Shown piece after piece: positions 1 to 7,226 of a DNA stretch of 10,642 nucleotides. Source of the DNA: Solirubrobacteraceae bacterium (GTDB taxonomy: Bacteria; Actinomycetota; Thermoleophilia; Solirubrobacterales; Solirubrobacteraceae); contig JADGIB010000112.1 of NCBI GenBank assembly GCA_019683665.1, positions 1 to 10,642 of the forward strand. Reading direction: 5' to 3'. The notes under the pieces are model-generated. The model saw only the letters and a list, made by a program, of their open reading frames with translations, did no database searches and was not told the origin of the DNA. Every line of letters starts with the position of its first letter. Position 1 is the stretch's first letter. The position numbers and the translations under genes are program-made.

Positions 1-1359
1 CGACTCCTCGGCCAGCTTGCGCACCTGCTCGGCCACGACCGCGAAGCCGCGGCCCTGCTCCCCGGCCCGCGCCGCCTCGATCGCGGCGTTCAGCGCCAGC
101 AGGTTCGTCTGCTCGGCGATCCCGGTGATGGCCGACACGATCCCGCCGATCTCGTCCGACTTGGCGGCCAGCGACGCCATCGCCTCGCTGACGGCGCCCG
201 ACGAGGCGCGCACGGCCGCCATCGCCTCGGTCGCCTGGACCGCGGCGGCGGCGCCGGTGTTCGCCCGCTCCTGGGTCTCGTCGGCGAGGCGGGCGGTCTC
301 CTCCATCGCCTGGCGCGACTGCTCGACCTGCTTGACCTGGCGCTCGGCGCCGGCGGCGACGTCGCTGACGGCGTGGGCGATCTCCGAGACGGCCCGGCCG
401 CCCTCCTCGGAGGTCGACGCCATCTGCTCGGAGGCCGACGCGACCGTCTCCGCGGTCTTCGCCACGTCGCCGATCATCTCCGCCAGCGCGTTCGACGTCT
501 CGTTGTAGGCCTCCATCGCCGCCGCGGTCGCCGCCGCGATCTCGTTCGTGGCCAGCGCCGAGTCGCCCAGCTCGTCGCGGCTGATCCGCTCGATCGGCTC
601 TGTCGACGGGGACACGCGGACGGTGAGGTCGCCCCCGCGCACCGCCTCCAGCGCCTCGCGCAGGTGCGCGGTGTCGCGGTCGCGCAGCGAGTGCAGCCGG
701 TCGAGCACGTCGCCGACCGAGCGGCGGATCCCGCGGGCGAGCAGGAAGGAGAGCGCGAATCCGCCCAGCGCGGCGACGATCATGACGACGATCGACAGCG
801 TGCGCCGCGACGCGTAGAGGTCCTTGATCGCCTTCGTCTCGGTCGTGCCGACGCTCCGCTTGCTCTGGGAGAGCCGCTCGAGGTCCTGGGCGACGACCTC
901 GAACCCCGGGCGGACCTCGCCCTTGAAGATCGCATAGGCCTCGTCGTTGCGGCCGGCCTTCGCGAGCTCGATCGCCCGGTCGGCGGCCGCGGCGACGGCC
1001 TCGCGGTCCTTGGTGAACGCCTCGAAGGTCTGCCGGGCCTCGGCGGTGACGAGCGTCTTGGAGACCGCCTCGAGGCGCTCGGACATGACCCCGCGGTTGG
1101 CCGCGAACTGCTCCTCGATGGCCGCGATCTCCTTCGGATCGTCCTCGAGGATCATCGAGGCGACGAGCGAGAGGTTCTGGTTGAACACCGCGCGCACGTC
1201 AGCGACGTCGGCCAGCGGCGCGACGACCTTCGCGTCGACCGTCTCGCCCTTGCTGGACACGGAGGACAGGCTGGTGATGCCGACGATGCCGACCACCAGG
1301 AGGCACACGACGAGGAACGCCGCAGAACCCACCAACTTCGTCTGGATTGGGAAGCGCAT
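1..1359 (-). CDS. Methyl-accepting chemotaxis protein, C-terminus cut off by window edge
   Basis: Membrane chemoreceptor that would sense a ligand outside the cell and control the CheA/CheW kinase complex. 453 residues are visible from ATG at 1359. Transmembrane helix 1 is at about residues 9-29. An extracellular, mostly helical region of about 155 residues follows, with the size and look of a four-helix-bundle sensor. Transmembrane helix 2 is at about 187-208, then a HAMP linker to about 262 containing GGDLTVRV. The alanine/glutamate-rich coiled-coil signalling domain ends in the family's hallmark hairpin tip at residues 411-453 (ITGIAEQTNLLALNAAIEAA, then GRGFAVVAEQVRKLAEES). The frame has no other start codon in the 40 bases upstream, so ATG 1359 is favoured, although no clear ribosome-binding site precedes it. 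The descending arm of the signalling domain is missing only because the window ends. The ligand cannot be told. No che or flagellar gene is nearby. Confidence 0.95.
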   Translation of the reverse strand, partial: MRFPIQTKLVGSAAFLVVCLLVVGIVGITSLSSVSSKGETVDAKVVAPLADVADVRAVFNQNLSLVASMILEDDPKEIAAIEEQFAANRGVMSERLEAVSKTLVTAEARQTFEAFTKDREAVAAAADRAIELAKAGRNDEAYAIFKGEVRPGFEVVAQDLERLSQSKRSVGTTETKAIKDLYASRRTLSIVVMIVAALGGFALSFLLARGIRRSVGDVLDRLHSLRDRDTAHLREALEAVRGGDLTVRVSPSTEPIERISRDELGDSALATNEIAAATAAAMEAYNETSNALAEMIGDVAKTAETVASASEQMASTSEEGGRAVSEIAHAVSDVAAGAERQVKQVEQSRQAMEETARLADETQERANTGAAAAVQATEAMAAVRASSGAVSEAMASLAAKSDEIGGIVSAITGIAEQTNLLALNAAIEAARAGEQGRGFAVVAEQVRKLAEES

Positions 1360-1724
1360 AACGAGGTGGTGGTCGGCGACGCCCCGACCGCGTGAACCCC
1401 ACTCGACGAACGGGCGATCCCGCGCGGGGCGGCGGCGCGCGATGTGCTACACGGCAGGGCGCGGGCGTGGCGGCAGGCGCCGTCGCGCGCGGCGAGCACG
1501 CCGATGGGCGGCGTGTGGACCTGGACCCAGGCGAACCCGGCGGGCTCGTAGGCCTTCAGCAGGGCCGGCGACGGCCAGGTCTCGCGCGGGACGTTCAGGC
1601 CGAGGCGGCCGTCGAGGTGGTGCTGGAGATCCTGCGACATGCCGCCAGCGTGGCCGCCGCGGGACGGCGCGCGGTGAAGAGGCGGTGAACCGGCACCCCC
1701 GCCTTGCCTATAATGCCGACATAT
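1360..1724. other. Divergent intergenic region between the chemoreceptor and tau genes
   Basis: About 365 bases with no complete gene. The right part (1455-1640, minus strand) holds a short coding-like fragment and 1641-1724 holds the promoter for the plus-strand operon; both have their own entries. The left part (1360-1454) shows nothing I can name: no sigma-28-like box for the chemoreceptor, no clear ribosome-binding site and no RNA gene. An AT-rich island at about 1708-1737 stands out sharply from the surrounding GC-rich sequence. Confidence 0.6.
1455..1640 (-). pseudogene. Truncated N-terminal fragment, TIM-barrel sugar-phosphate isomerase-like
   Basis: From ATG at 1640 the minus strand reads 62 residues that look like real protein: RLGLNVPRETWPSPALLKAY, then EPAGFAWVQVHTPP and a helix ending RHARAL. 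This fits the first two beta-alpha units of a xylose-isomerase-like TIM barrel (strand LGLNV, helix, strand FAWVQV, helix). After about 1455 the protein character is lost. The frame runs on as arginine/serine-rich shadow sequence to a stop at 1152-1154, inside the chemoreceptor gene on the same strand. Family members are roughly 250-300 residues, so about three quarters is missing. Either a deletion joined the fragment to the upstream side of the chemoreceptor, or the assembly is chimeric. The family call rests on memory of similar N-termini and is tentative; that it is a broken coding segment is somewhat firmer. Confidence 0.42.
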
Positions 1725-1727
1725 ATG
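1709..1727 (+). promoter_or_regulatory. Promoter of the tau operon with near-leaderless start
   Basis: A perfect TATAAT at 1709-1714 is followed 11 bases later by ATG at 1725. A transcript starting at the usual distance from the -10 box would begin at about 1720-1723, so its 5' leader would be only a few bases or none. A weak -35 candidate, GTGAAC at 1685-1690, sits 18 bases upstream with three consensus matches. No ribosome-binding site precedes the ATG, as expected for leaderless translation, which is common in actinobacteria. In-frame TTG 1704 and ATG 1713 lie at or inside the -10 box and are poor start choices. Confidence 0.55.
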
Positions 1728-2582
1728 GTCGAGATTACGGGCAATGCGCCGGTCCCGGTGCCCGCCACCCGTGCGCGGCGCCGCCTGCGACTCCCCGACG
1801 GCGCCGCCCTGCGCGTCGCCCTGCGCCTCCTGTCGCTCGCCGTCGTCGTCGCGATCTGGTGGATCGTCGCCGCGCTCGACGTCTGGCCCGACCTGTTCGT
1901 CCCCAGCCCGGCCGACGTGTGGGACCGCTTCGTCGAGTCGGTCACCGTCCACGACGGCCGCGTCGGCCTGTCGGACGCGTACCTGTGGGAGCACCTCGGG
2001 GCAAGCCTGTGGCGGATCGGCAACGGCCTGTTCTTCGCGATCCTGTTCGGCGTCCCGCTCGGCCTGCTGCTCGCAACCGTCCGCCCCTTCCAGGTCATCG
2101 CCGAGCCGTACGTGAACTTCGTGCGGGCCCTGCCCCCGCTCGCCTACTTCTCGCTGCTGATCATCTGGTTCGGCATCGAGGACACGTCGAAGATCTGGCT
2201 CCTCTTCCTCGCCTCGTTCCCGCCGATCGCGCTCTCGGTCGTCAGCGGCGTGCGCGGGATCCCGCAGACGCGTCTCGACGCCGCCCGCGCGCTCGGCGCC
2301 GGGCGCCTGCAGCTCCTGCGCCACGTCGTCGTGCCCTCCGTCCTGCCCGAGTTCTTCACCGGCCTGCGCCTCGCGATCGGGTTCGCCTGGACGACGATCG
2401 TCGCGGCCGAGACCGTCGACGGCCTGCCCGGCATCGGCGGGCTGGCCTGGTCGACGAAGAAGTTCCAGCAGACCGACGTCGCGGTGCTCTGCATCATCGT
2501 GATCGGGCTCGCGGCGATCCTGCTCGACCAGCTCGTCAAGGCGGTCGAGCGCCTCGTCGTGCCCTGGCGAGGCCGGGCATGA
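1725..2582 (+). CDS. tauC: ABC transporter permease, taurine/sulfonate type (TauC/SsuC family)
   Basis: Membrane-spanning subunit that forms the import channel for the taurine-type ABC transporter encoded with the next two genes. From ATG 1725 it has 285 residues, normal for the family. A basic N-terminus is followed by a hydrophobic helix at about 31-51 and several more membrane segments. The cytoplasmic EAA loop that docks on the ATPase is clear at about 184-204 (DAARALGAGRLQLLRHVVVP). Segments LWEHLGASLWRI, PPLAYFSLLIIWFGIEDTSK and FTGLRLAIGFAWTTIVAAE closely follow E. coli TauC as I remember it; SsuC is the main alternative. In-frame starts at TTG 1704 and ATG 1713 would overlap the TATAAT box, so 1725 is preferred. 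The next gene begins 34 bases after the stop, in the same orientation, giving a tauC-tauA-tauB order. Confidence 0.85.
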   Translation: MVEITGNAPVPVPATRARRRLRLPDGAALRVALRLLSLAVVVAIWWIVAALDVWPDLFVPSPADVWDRFVESVTVHDGRVGLSDAYLWEHLGASLWRIGNGLFFAILFGVPLGLLLATVRPFQVIAEPYVNFVRALPPLAYFSLLIIWFGIEDTSKIWLLFLASFPPIALSVVSGVRGIPQTRLDAARALGAGRLQLLRHVVVPSVLPEFFTGLRLAIGFAWTTIVAAETVDGLPGIGGLAWSTKKFQQTDVAVLCIIVIGLAAILLDQLVKAVERLVVPWRGRA

Positions 2583-2616
2583 CCGCTCTGTCGACCACAC
2601 CCCACCGAGGAGACGC

Positions 2617-3678
2617 ATGAAGCACTCCCTGCGGGCCCTGCTCGCCCTGATCCTGCTCGCCGCCCTGACCGCCGCCGGCTGCGGCTCCGGCGACGACGAC
2701 GGCGCGACCGGCGCGACCGGCACGGCGGCCGCGACCGCGGCGGCCGGCAGCGGCGGCTCGGAGGCGCCCGAGAAGATCACGATCGCCTACCAGGCGATCC
2801 CCAACGGCGACCTCATCGTCAAGCACAACGGCTGGCTCGAGGAGGCCTTCCCCGACACGGAGATCGAGTGGAAGATCTTCGACTCGGGCGGCTCGGTGAT
2901 CGAGGCGGTCGCCGCGAGCTCGATCGACATCGGCCTGGCCGGCTCCAGCCCGGTCTCGCGCGGCCTGTCGAACGGGATCGCCTTCCAGGTGCCGTGGATC
3001 TTCGACGTCATCGGCGAGGCCGAGGCGCTCGTCGTCCGCGACGACATCGCGTCGGTCGAGGACCTCAAGGGCCGCAAGATCGCGGCGCCGCTGGCCTCGA
3101 CGACCCACTACAGCCTGCTCGCCGCGATCGAGGACGCGGGCCTGTCGGCCGGCGACGTCGACATCATCGACGCCGAGCCCGACGAGATCTACGCCGCCTG
3201 GACGCGCGGCGACATCGACGGCGCGTACGTGTGGAACCCGAACCTCGCCCGGATCGTCGACGAGGGCGGCAGGATCATCCTCACGAGCGCCGAGATGGCC
3301 GAGCGCGGCAAGACGACGTACGACCTCGCGCTCGTGACCGACGAGTTCGCGACGAAGTACCCGGACGCGGTGACCGAGTGGGTCCGCCAGCAGGACCGCG
3401 CGGTCCGGCTCATCAAGGACGACCCGCAGGCCGCGGCCGAGGCGATCGCCGCCGAGCTGAACCTGACCGCCGAGGAGGTGCTGCCCCAGATCAAGGGCCT
3501 CATCTACCTGACGGCGGCCGAGCAGGCGGGCCCGGACTACCTGGGCGGCAAGCTCGGCAAGGACCTGTTCGAGACGGCGAAGTTCAACCAGGAGGTCGGC
3601 GAGATCCCCGACGTCAGGCCGGAGGCCGACTACGAGAAGGCCGTCAACCCGACGTTCGCCCGGCAGGCGGCCGGCTGA
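2617..3678 (+). CDS. tauA: Taurine/sulfonate ABC transporter substrate-binding lipoprotein (TauA-like)
   Basis: Receptor that captures the substrate outside the membrane and delivers it to the permease. The 353 residues start with a lipoprotein signal peptide: basic MKHSLR, a hydrophobic stretch and a lipobox TAAGC with the lipidated Cys at 22. A disordered Gly/Ala/Thr/Asp linker to about residue 50 would tether it to the membrane. The mature part matches E. coli TauA closely from memory: ITIAYQ, WKIFDSGGSV near 85-95, IDIGLAGSSP, STTHYSLLAA at 161-170 and RGDIDGAYVWNP near 197-208. These matches favour taurine over other NitT/TauT ligands, but ligand choice is inferred. A strong ribosome-binding site, GAGGAG at 2607-2612, lies four bases before the ATG and supports this start. 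It sits between permease and ATPase rather than first as in E. coli. Confidence 0.88.
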   Translation: MKHSLRALLALILLAALTAAGCGSGDDDGATGATGTAAATAAAGSGGSEAPEKITIAYQAIPNGDLIVKHNGWLEEAFPDTEIEWKIFDSGGSVIEAVAASSIDIGLAGSSPVSRGLSNGIAFQVPWIFDVIGEAEALVVRDDIASVEDLKGRKIAAPLASTTHYSLLAAIEDAGLSAGDVDIIDAEPDEIYAAWTRGDIDGAYVWNPNLARIVDEGGRIILTSAEMAERGKTTYDLALVTDEFATKYPDAVTEWVRQQDRAVRLIKDDPQAAAEAIAAELNLTAEEVLPQIKGLIYLTAAEQAGPDYLGGKLGKDLFETAKFNQEVGEIPDVRPEADYEKAVNPTFARQAAG

Positions 3679-3680
3679 GG

Positions 3681-4499
3681 ATGACGGCGACGGGCGCCAT
3701 CCCGGCGACCGCCCCGACGGGGCCGTCCGGTGCCGCGCAGCGGCACCGGGTGGCCCTGCACGGGGTCACCCACGTCTACGCCGGCCGCGGCGGCGACGTG
3801 CTCGCCCTCGACCACGTCGACCTCGTCATCGAGCCCGGCGAGTTCGTCTCGGTCGTCGGCCCGTCCGGCTGCGGCAAGTCGACGCTCCTGGGCCTCATCG
3901 CCGGCTTCCACCGGCCGACGCGGGGCCGGGTGACCCTCGGCGACGAGGAGATCCGGGGCCCGGGCCCCGACCGCGGCGTCGTCTTCCAGCAGCCGAACCT
4001 CTACCCGTGGATGTCGGTGCGCGAGAACGTGGCGCTCGGCCCGCGGCTGCGCCACGTGCGGCGGGCGCAGCGGCGCGCGATCGCCGACCGGCTGCTCGCG
4101 CTCGTCGGCCTGGCCGAGTTCGCCGACCACGCGACCTACGAGCTGTCGGGCGGCATGCAGCAGCGCTGCCAGATCGCGCGGGCGCTGGCCAACGACCCCG
4201 AGATCCTGCTCATGGACGAGCCGTTCGGGGCGCTCGACGCGCTGACCCGCGAGCGGATGCAGGACGAGCTGCTGACGATCTGGCGCGACGCCGGCCAGAC
4301 CGTCCTCTTCATCACCCACAGCGTCGAGGAGGCGCTCTACCTCGGGACCCGCGTCCTCGTCATGAGCCCGCGCCCGGGCCGGATCGTCCTCGACCAGCCG
4401 GTGCCGTTCCCGCCGCACGAGCGCGACCGGGCGCTGCGCGAGCATCCCGAGTTCGTCGCGCTGCGGGCGCGGATCGGGCGCGAGCTCGGCCTGGCCTGA
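3681..4499 (+). CDS. tauB: Taurine/sulfonate ABC transporter ATP-binding protein (TauB/SsuB family)
   Basis: Cytoplasmic ATPase that powers uptake through the permease. 272 residues, with all motifs intact: Walker A GPSGCGKST at 60-68, Q-loop FQQ at 102-104, signature LSGGMQQR at 155-162, Walker B ILLMDEP at 175-181, D-loop GALD just after, and switch histidine H213 in FITHSVEEA. The segments FQQPNLYPWMSV and DEPFGALDALTRERMQ are typical of the NitT/TauT/SsuB importer group. The ATG lies two bases after the tauA stop, with GAGG directly before it overlapping that stop, so translation is probably coupled to tauA. A pre-domain of about 25 residues rich in Ala, Pro and Thr precedes the first strand. 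No desulfonating dioxygenase follows; the next gene is on the other strand. Confidence 0.9.
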   Translation: MTATGAIPATAPTGPSGAAQRHRVALHGVTHVYAGRGGDVLALDHVDLVIEPGEFVSVVGPSGCGKSTLLGLIAGFHRPTRGRVTLGDEEIRGPGPDRGVVFQQPNLYPWMSVRENVALGPRLRHVRRAQRRAIADRLLALVGLAEFADHATYELSGGMQQRCQIARALANDPEILLMDEPFGALDALTRERMQDELLTIWRDAGQTVLFITHSVEEALYLGTRVLVMSPRPGRIVLDQPVPFPPHERDRALREHPEFVALRARIGRELGLA

Positions 4500-4517
4500 G
4501 CGCGGGCCCGCCCGCGC
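4500..4517. terminator. GC hairpin after tauB (possible bidirectional terminator)
   Basis: Directly after the tauB stop codon, GCGCGGG (4500-4506) pairs perfectly with CCCGCGC (4511-4517) around a four-base loop CCCG. It lies in the 24-base gap between two convergent genes, where a terminator acting on both strands is expected. There is no T-tract, so it is not a classical intrinsic terminator; U-less hairpins have been proposed in high-GC actinobacteria. Confidence 0.45.
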
Positions 4518-4535
4518 CGGCGGTCAGCCGCCGGC
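4516..4535. terminator. Second GC hairpin with the ABC-F stop codon in its loop
   Basis: GCCGGCGG (4516-4523) pairs perfectly with CCGCCGGC (4528-4535). The four-base loop holds the minus-strand stop codon (4524-4526). It overlaps the neighbouring hairpin by two bases, so the two stems compete at their shared edge. No T-tract follows on either strand. A role in ending transcripts from either side is plausible but unproven. Confidence 0.4.
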
Positions 4536-6422
4536 GACCGCCTCCCACTCCGCCATCAGCTCCGCGACCCGCTGCTTGGCGGCGCTGTGGCGCTGGGCCG
4601 CGCGCTCGGCCGCGCTCGGCGACGCCCAGGCCGAAGGATCCGAGAGCTCGTCCTCGATCGCCTTCAGCTCGGCCTCCGCGCGCTCGATCTCACGCTCGAG
4701 TTGAGCTTGACGCTTGGCCTGGTTCTTCGACGGCTTGGGCCGCTCGTCCGCCTTCGCGGCCGCCTTGGCGCCGCCGCCGTTCGCGGCGCGCCTGGCCGCC
4801 GCCCTCGCCGCCTGCTCGGCCTCCTCGCGGGCGCGGCGGTGCGCCAGGTAGTCGGCCCAGCCGCCCTGGTAGGAGCGCAGCGTCCCGTCCTCGACGGCGA
4901 TCGTGCGGGTGCCGACCGCGTCGAGCAGCGCGCGGTCGTGGGAGACGAGCAGCAGCGAGCCCGGGAACTCCGACAGCGCGTCCTCGAGCGCCTCGCGGCT
5001 CTCGATGTCGAGGTGGTTCGTCGGCTCGTCGAGGATGAGGACGTTCGCCCCGGACTCGACGAGGATCGCCAGCGACAGCCGCTGGCGCTCGCCGCCCGAC
5101 AGGCCGGCGACCGGCTTGTCGGCCTCCTCCCCGCTGAACAGGAAGCGCCCCAGCAGCGCCCGCGCCTTGTTCTCGGTCAGCCCGGTCGCGCGCTGGCAGG
5201 CCTGGACGACCGTGCCGGTCTCGTCGAGCGACTCGGCGTGCTGGGCCAGGACGCCGATCCTCACGTTGTGGCCGACCGACAGCCGGCCGCCGTCGAGCGG
5301 CCGCTCCCCGGCGAGCGCCTTCACGAGCGTCGACTTGCCGGCGCCGTTGGCCCCGACGAGCGTCACGTGCTCGCCGCGCTCCAGCCACAGCTCGCCGTCC
5401 TCGACGAGGACGCGGCCGGGGACCTCCAGGCGCGCGCCGGTCAGCTCGAAGACGACGCGGCCGGAGCGCTCGGGGCGCTTGAAGCTGAAGGCCAGCTCGC
5501 GGTCGTCGCGCGGGTCGCGCTCGATGCGCTCCATCCGGTCGAGCGCCTTCAGGCGCGACTGGACCTGGCGGGCCTTCGTCGCCTTGGCCCGGAAGCGCTC
5601 GACGAAGCGCTCGATGCGGGCGATCGCCTTGCGCTGCCTGTCGATCGCGCGCCCGAGCGCGAGTTCGCGCGCCGCCTGCTCCTGGCGCCACGTGTGCCAC
5701 GGCCCGGCGAAGAAGCGGCCGCGGCCGGCCTCGATCTCGAGCACGGCGGTGCCGACCGCCTCCAGGAACCAGCGGTCGTGGGCGACGAGGACGATCGCCG
5801 TGTCCATCTGGACGAGCTGCTGCTCGAGCCACTCCAGCGAGGCGATGTCGAGGTGGTTCGTCGGCTCGTCGAGGAGGAGCAGGTCGGGCCGGGCGACGAG
5901 CGCGCGGGCCAGCGAGCCGCGCGTCAGCTCGCCGCCGGAGAACGTGTCCAGGCGGCGGTCGAGGTCGTCCTCGCCGAAGCCGAGGCCGCGGATCGTCGCC
6001 ATCGCGTCCTCGCGCCACGTGTAGCCGCCGGCCGCCTCCAGGCGCGACTGGGCGCGGGCGTAGGCGTCGAACGTCGCGTCGTCCATCGCACCGTCCGCCA
6101 TCGCCTGCTCGAGGTCGGCGAGCTCCCGCTCCAGCGCGATGAGCTCGGCGGCGCCCGACAGGACGTACTCGCGCAGGGTCAGGTCGCGCTCGCGCGGCGG
6201 GCGCTGGTCGTGGAGCGCCACCTTCGCGTGCTTCTCGAAGACGAGCTCGCCGCCGTCGATCGAGCTCTCGCCGGCGAGCATCCGCAGCAGCGTCGTCTTG
6301 CCGGCGCCGTTGCGCCCGGCGATCGTCATGCGGTCACGGCGCTCCAGCTTGAAGCTGACGCCGCGCAGCAGCGGCGCGCCGGCGACGTCCTTGCGCAGGT
6401 CGGAGGCGATGACCACGGCCAT
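4524..6422 (-). CDS. ABC-F family ATPase with Uup-like C-terminal coiled coil
   Basis: Soluble tandem ATPase of the ABC-F group; characterised members bind the ribosome and relieve stalls or protect it from antibiotics. There are no membrane segments. Domain 1: Walker A GRNGAGKTT at 36-44, signature FSGGE at 161-165, DEPTNHLD at 185-192. The linker at about 240-315 is helical and basic with the family pattern KATKARQVQSRLKAL. Domain 2: Walker A GANGAGKST at 357-365, signature LSGGERQR at 441-448, DEPTNHLD at 465-472. After an Ala/Lys-rich spacer, a charged coiled coil spans about 565-630, as in Uup-type proteins. Both catalytic glutamates (E186, E466) are present. The start is ATG 6422 (632 residues) or ATG 6431 (635 residues); neither has a good ribosome-binding site. 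It lies about 50 bases after the crotonase gene, probably on the same transcript. Resistance versus housekeeping role cannot be decided from sequence. Confidence 0.92.
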   Translation of the reverse strand: MAVVIASDLRKDVAGAPLLRGVSFKLERRDRMTIAGRNGAGKTTLLRMLAGESSIDGGELVFEKHAKVALHDQRPPRERDLTLREYVLSGAAELIALERELADLEQAMADGAMDDATFDAYARAQSRLEAAGGYTWREDAMATIRGLGFGEDDLDRRLDTFSGGELTRGSLARALVARPDLLLLDEPTNHLDIASLEWLEQQLVQMDTAIVLVAHDRWFLEAVGTAVLEIEAGRGRFFAGPWHTWRQEQAARELALGRAIDRQRKAIARIERFVERFRAKATKARQVQSRLKALDRMERIERDPRDDRELAFSFKRPERSGRVVFELTGARLEVPGRVLVEDGELWLERGEHVTLVGANGAGKSTLVKALAGERPLDGGRLSVGHNVRIGVLAQHAESLDETGTVVQACQRATGLTENKARALLGRFLFSGEEADKPVAGLSGGERQRLSLAILVESGANVLILDEPTNHLDIESREALEDALSEFPGSLLLVSHDRALLDAVGTRTIAVEDGTLRSYQGGWADYLAHRRAREEAEQAARAAARRAANGGGAKAAAKADERPKPSKNQAKRQAQLEREIERAEAELKAIEDELSDPSAWASPSAAERAAQRHSAAKQRVAELMAEWEAVAGG

Positions 6423-6481
6423 GGGGCGCATGGTAGGAACGGCCGCCCGCCCCGGGACGCGGCCGCGCGCCGGCGCCGGCG

Positions 6482-7207
6482 TCAGCGGCGCGGCAGGCCG
6501 GCGCCGTCGCGCTGGAAGGCGACGAGCCGGGCGTTCTCGTCGGCGATCCGCTCGGCCGAGCGCTCGTACTCGCGCAGCATCGCCTTCAGCGCGCGGACCC
6601 CGTCGGGCCGGTGGGCGGCGACCTCGCGGGCGAGCTCCAGCGCGGCCGCCTCGGCCCGGGCGGCCGGCGCGGTCCGGTGCATGAAGCGGGCGGCGGCCGC
6701 CTCCTCGACGCCGATCGTGCGCCCGGTCAGCAGCCAGTCGGTCGCGACCGACCGCCCGACGAGCGGCACGAGCCGCGCCGGGCCGACCGGCGCGCCGACG
6801 CGGGCGCCGGCCCAGGCGAGGCGCAGGTTGTCGCCGCCGACGCGCAGGTCGCAGCCGGCGGCCAGCTCGGCCCCGGCGCCGACGACGTTGCCGACGCAGA
6901 CGCACACGGTCGGGGCCGGGAACGCGTCGACGGCCGCGTAGAGGCGGGCGAACGCCTCCATCCGCGCCACCCCGCCGGCGCGGTCGAGCGGCTCGCGCAG
7001 GTCGGCGCCTGCGCACAGCGCCCGCTCGCTCGTCGTCGACAGGACGAGCGCGCGCAGGCCGTCATCGGCCGCGAGCCGCTCGAACGCGCCGGCGAGCGCG
7101 ACGACCGTCGCCGTGTCGAGCGCGTTGCGGACCTCGGGGCGGTCGAGCCGGGCGACGGCGATCCCGCCGTCGAGGCGCTCGAGCCGCAGACCGCCGTCCG
7201 TGGACAT
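6482..7207 (-). CDS. Enoyl-CoA hydratase/isomerase (crotonase) family protein with altered active site
   Basis: Crotonase-fold protein of 241 residues, slightly short for a family near 255-260. Recognisable parts are RPEVRNALD near 23-31, the first oxyanion-hole segment LCAGADL at 64-70, and the second in VVGAGAELAAGCDL at 108-121, with family members usually showing GGGCEL there. One catalytic glutamate is kept (E114, matching Glu144 of rat enoyl-CoA hydratase). The second (Glu164, in the FGQPE segment) aligns with G134 in my hand alignment, and the following loop is about three residues shorter. Standard hydration of enoyl-CoA is therefore doubtful; another acyl-CoA reaction, such as isomerisation or thioester cleavage, is possible. 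ATG 7207 is 19 bases after the stop of the hydrolase gene on the same strand. A small hairpin GGGGA/TCCCC (7211-7223) lies just upstream. Confidence 0.82.
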   Translation of the reverse strand: MSTDGGLRLERLDGGIAVARLDRPEVRNALDTATVVALAGAFERLAADDGLRALVLSTTSERALCAGADLREPLDRAGGVARMEAFARLYAAVDAFPAPTVCVCVGNVVGAGAELAAGCDLRVGGDNLRLAWAGARVGAPVGPARLVPLVGRSVATDWLLTGRTIGVEEAAAARFMHRTAPAARAEAAALELAREVAAHRPDGVRALKAMLREYERSAERIADENARLVAFQRDGAGLPRR

Positions 7208-7226
7208 GGCGGGGATTCTCCCCGAC

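Noticed and set aside
1152..2780. A 542-codon minus-strand open frame antisense to tauC
   Set aside because: Only the segment at 1455-1640 looks like protein. The rest is charged shadow sequence opposite tauC or an off-frame reading of the chemoreceptor gene.
6469..6480. Perfect 12-base palindrome GCCGGCGCCGGC between the crotonase and ABC-F genes
   Set aside because: Such palindromes are frequent by chance at this GC content; it has no loop and no partner copy, so I do not call it an operator or terminator.
4587..6941. A 784-codon plus-strand open frame opposite the ABC-F and crotonase genes
   Set aside because: Antisense shadow typical of GC-rich DNA; no domain motif, whereas the minus strand carries both ATPase motif sets.
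6423..7016. N-terminal extension of the ABC-F frame by almost 200 codons
   Set aside because: The extension is Arg/Pro/Gly-rich and overlaps the crotonase gene out of frame. Family proteins begin just before the first ATPase domain, as ATG 6422 or 6431 does.
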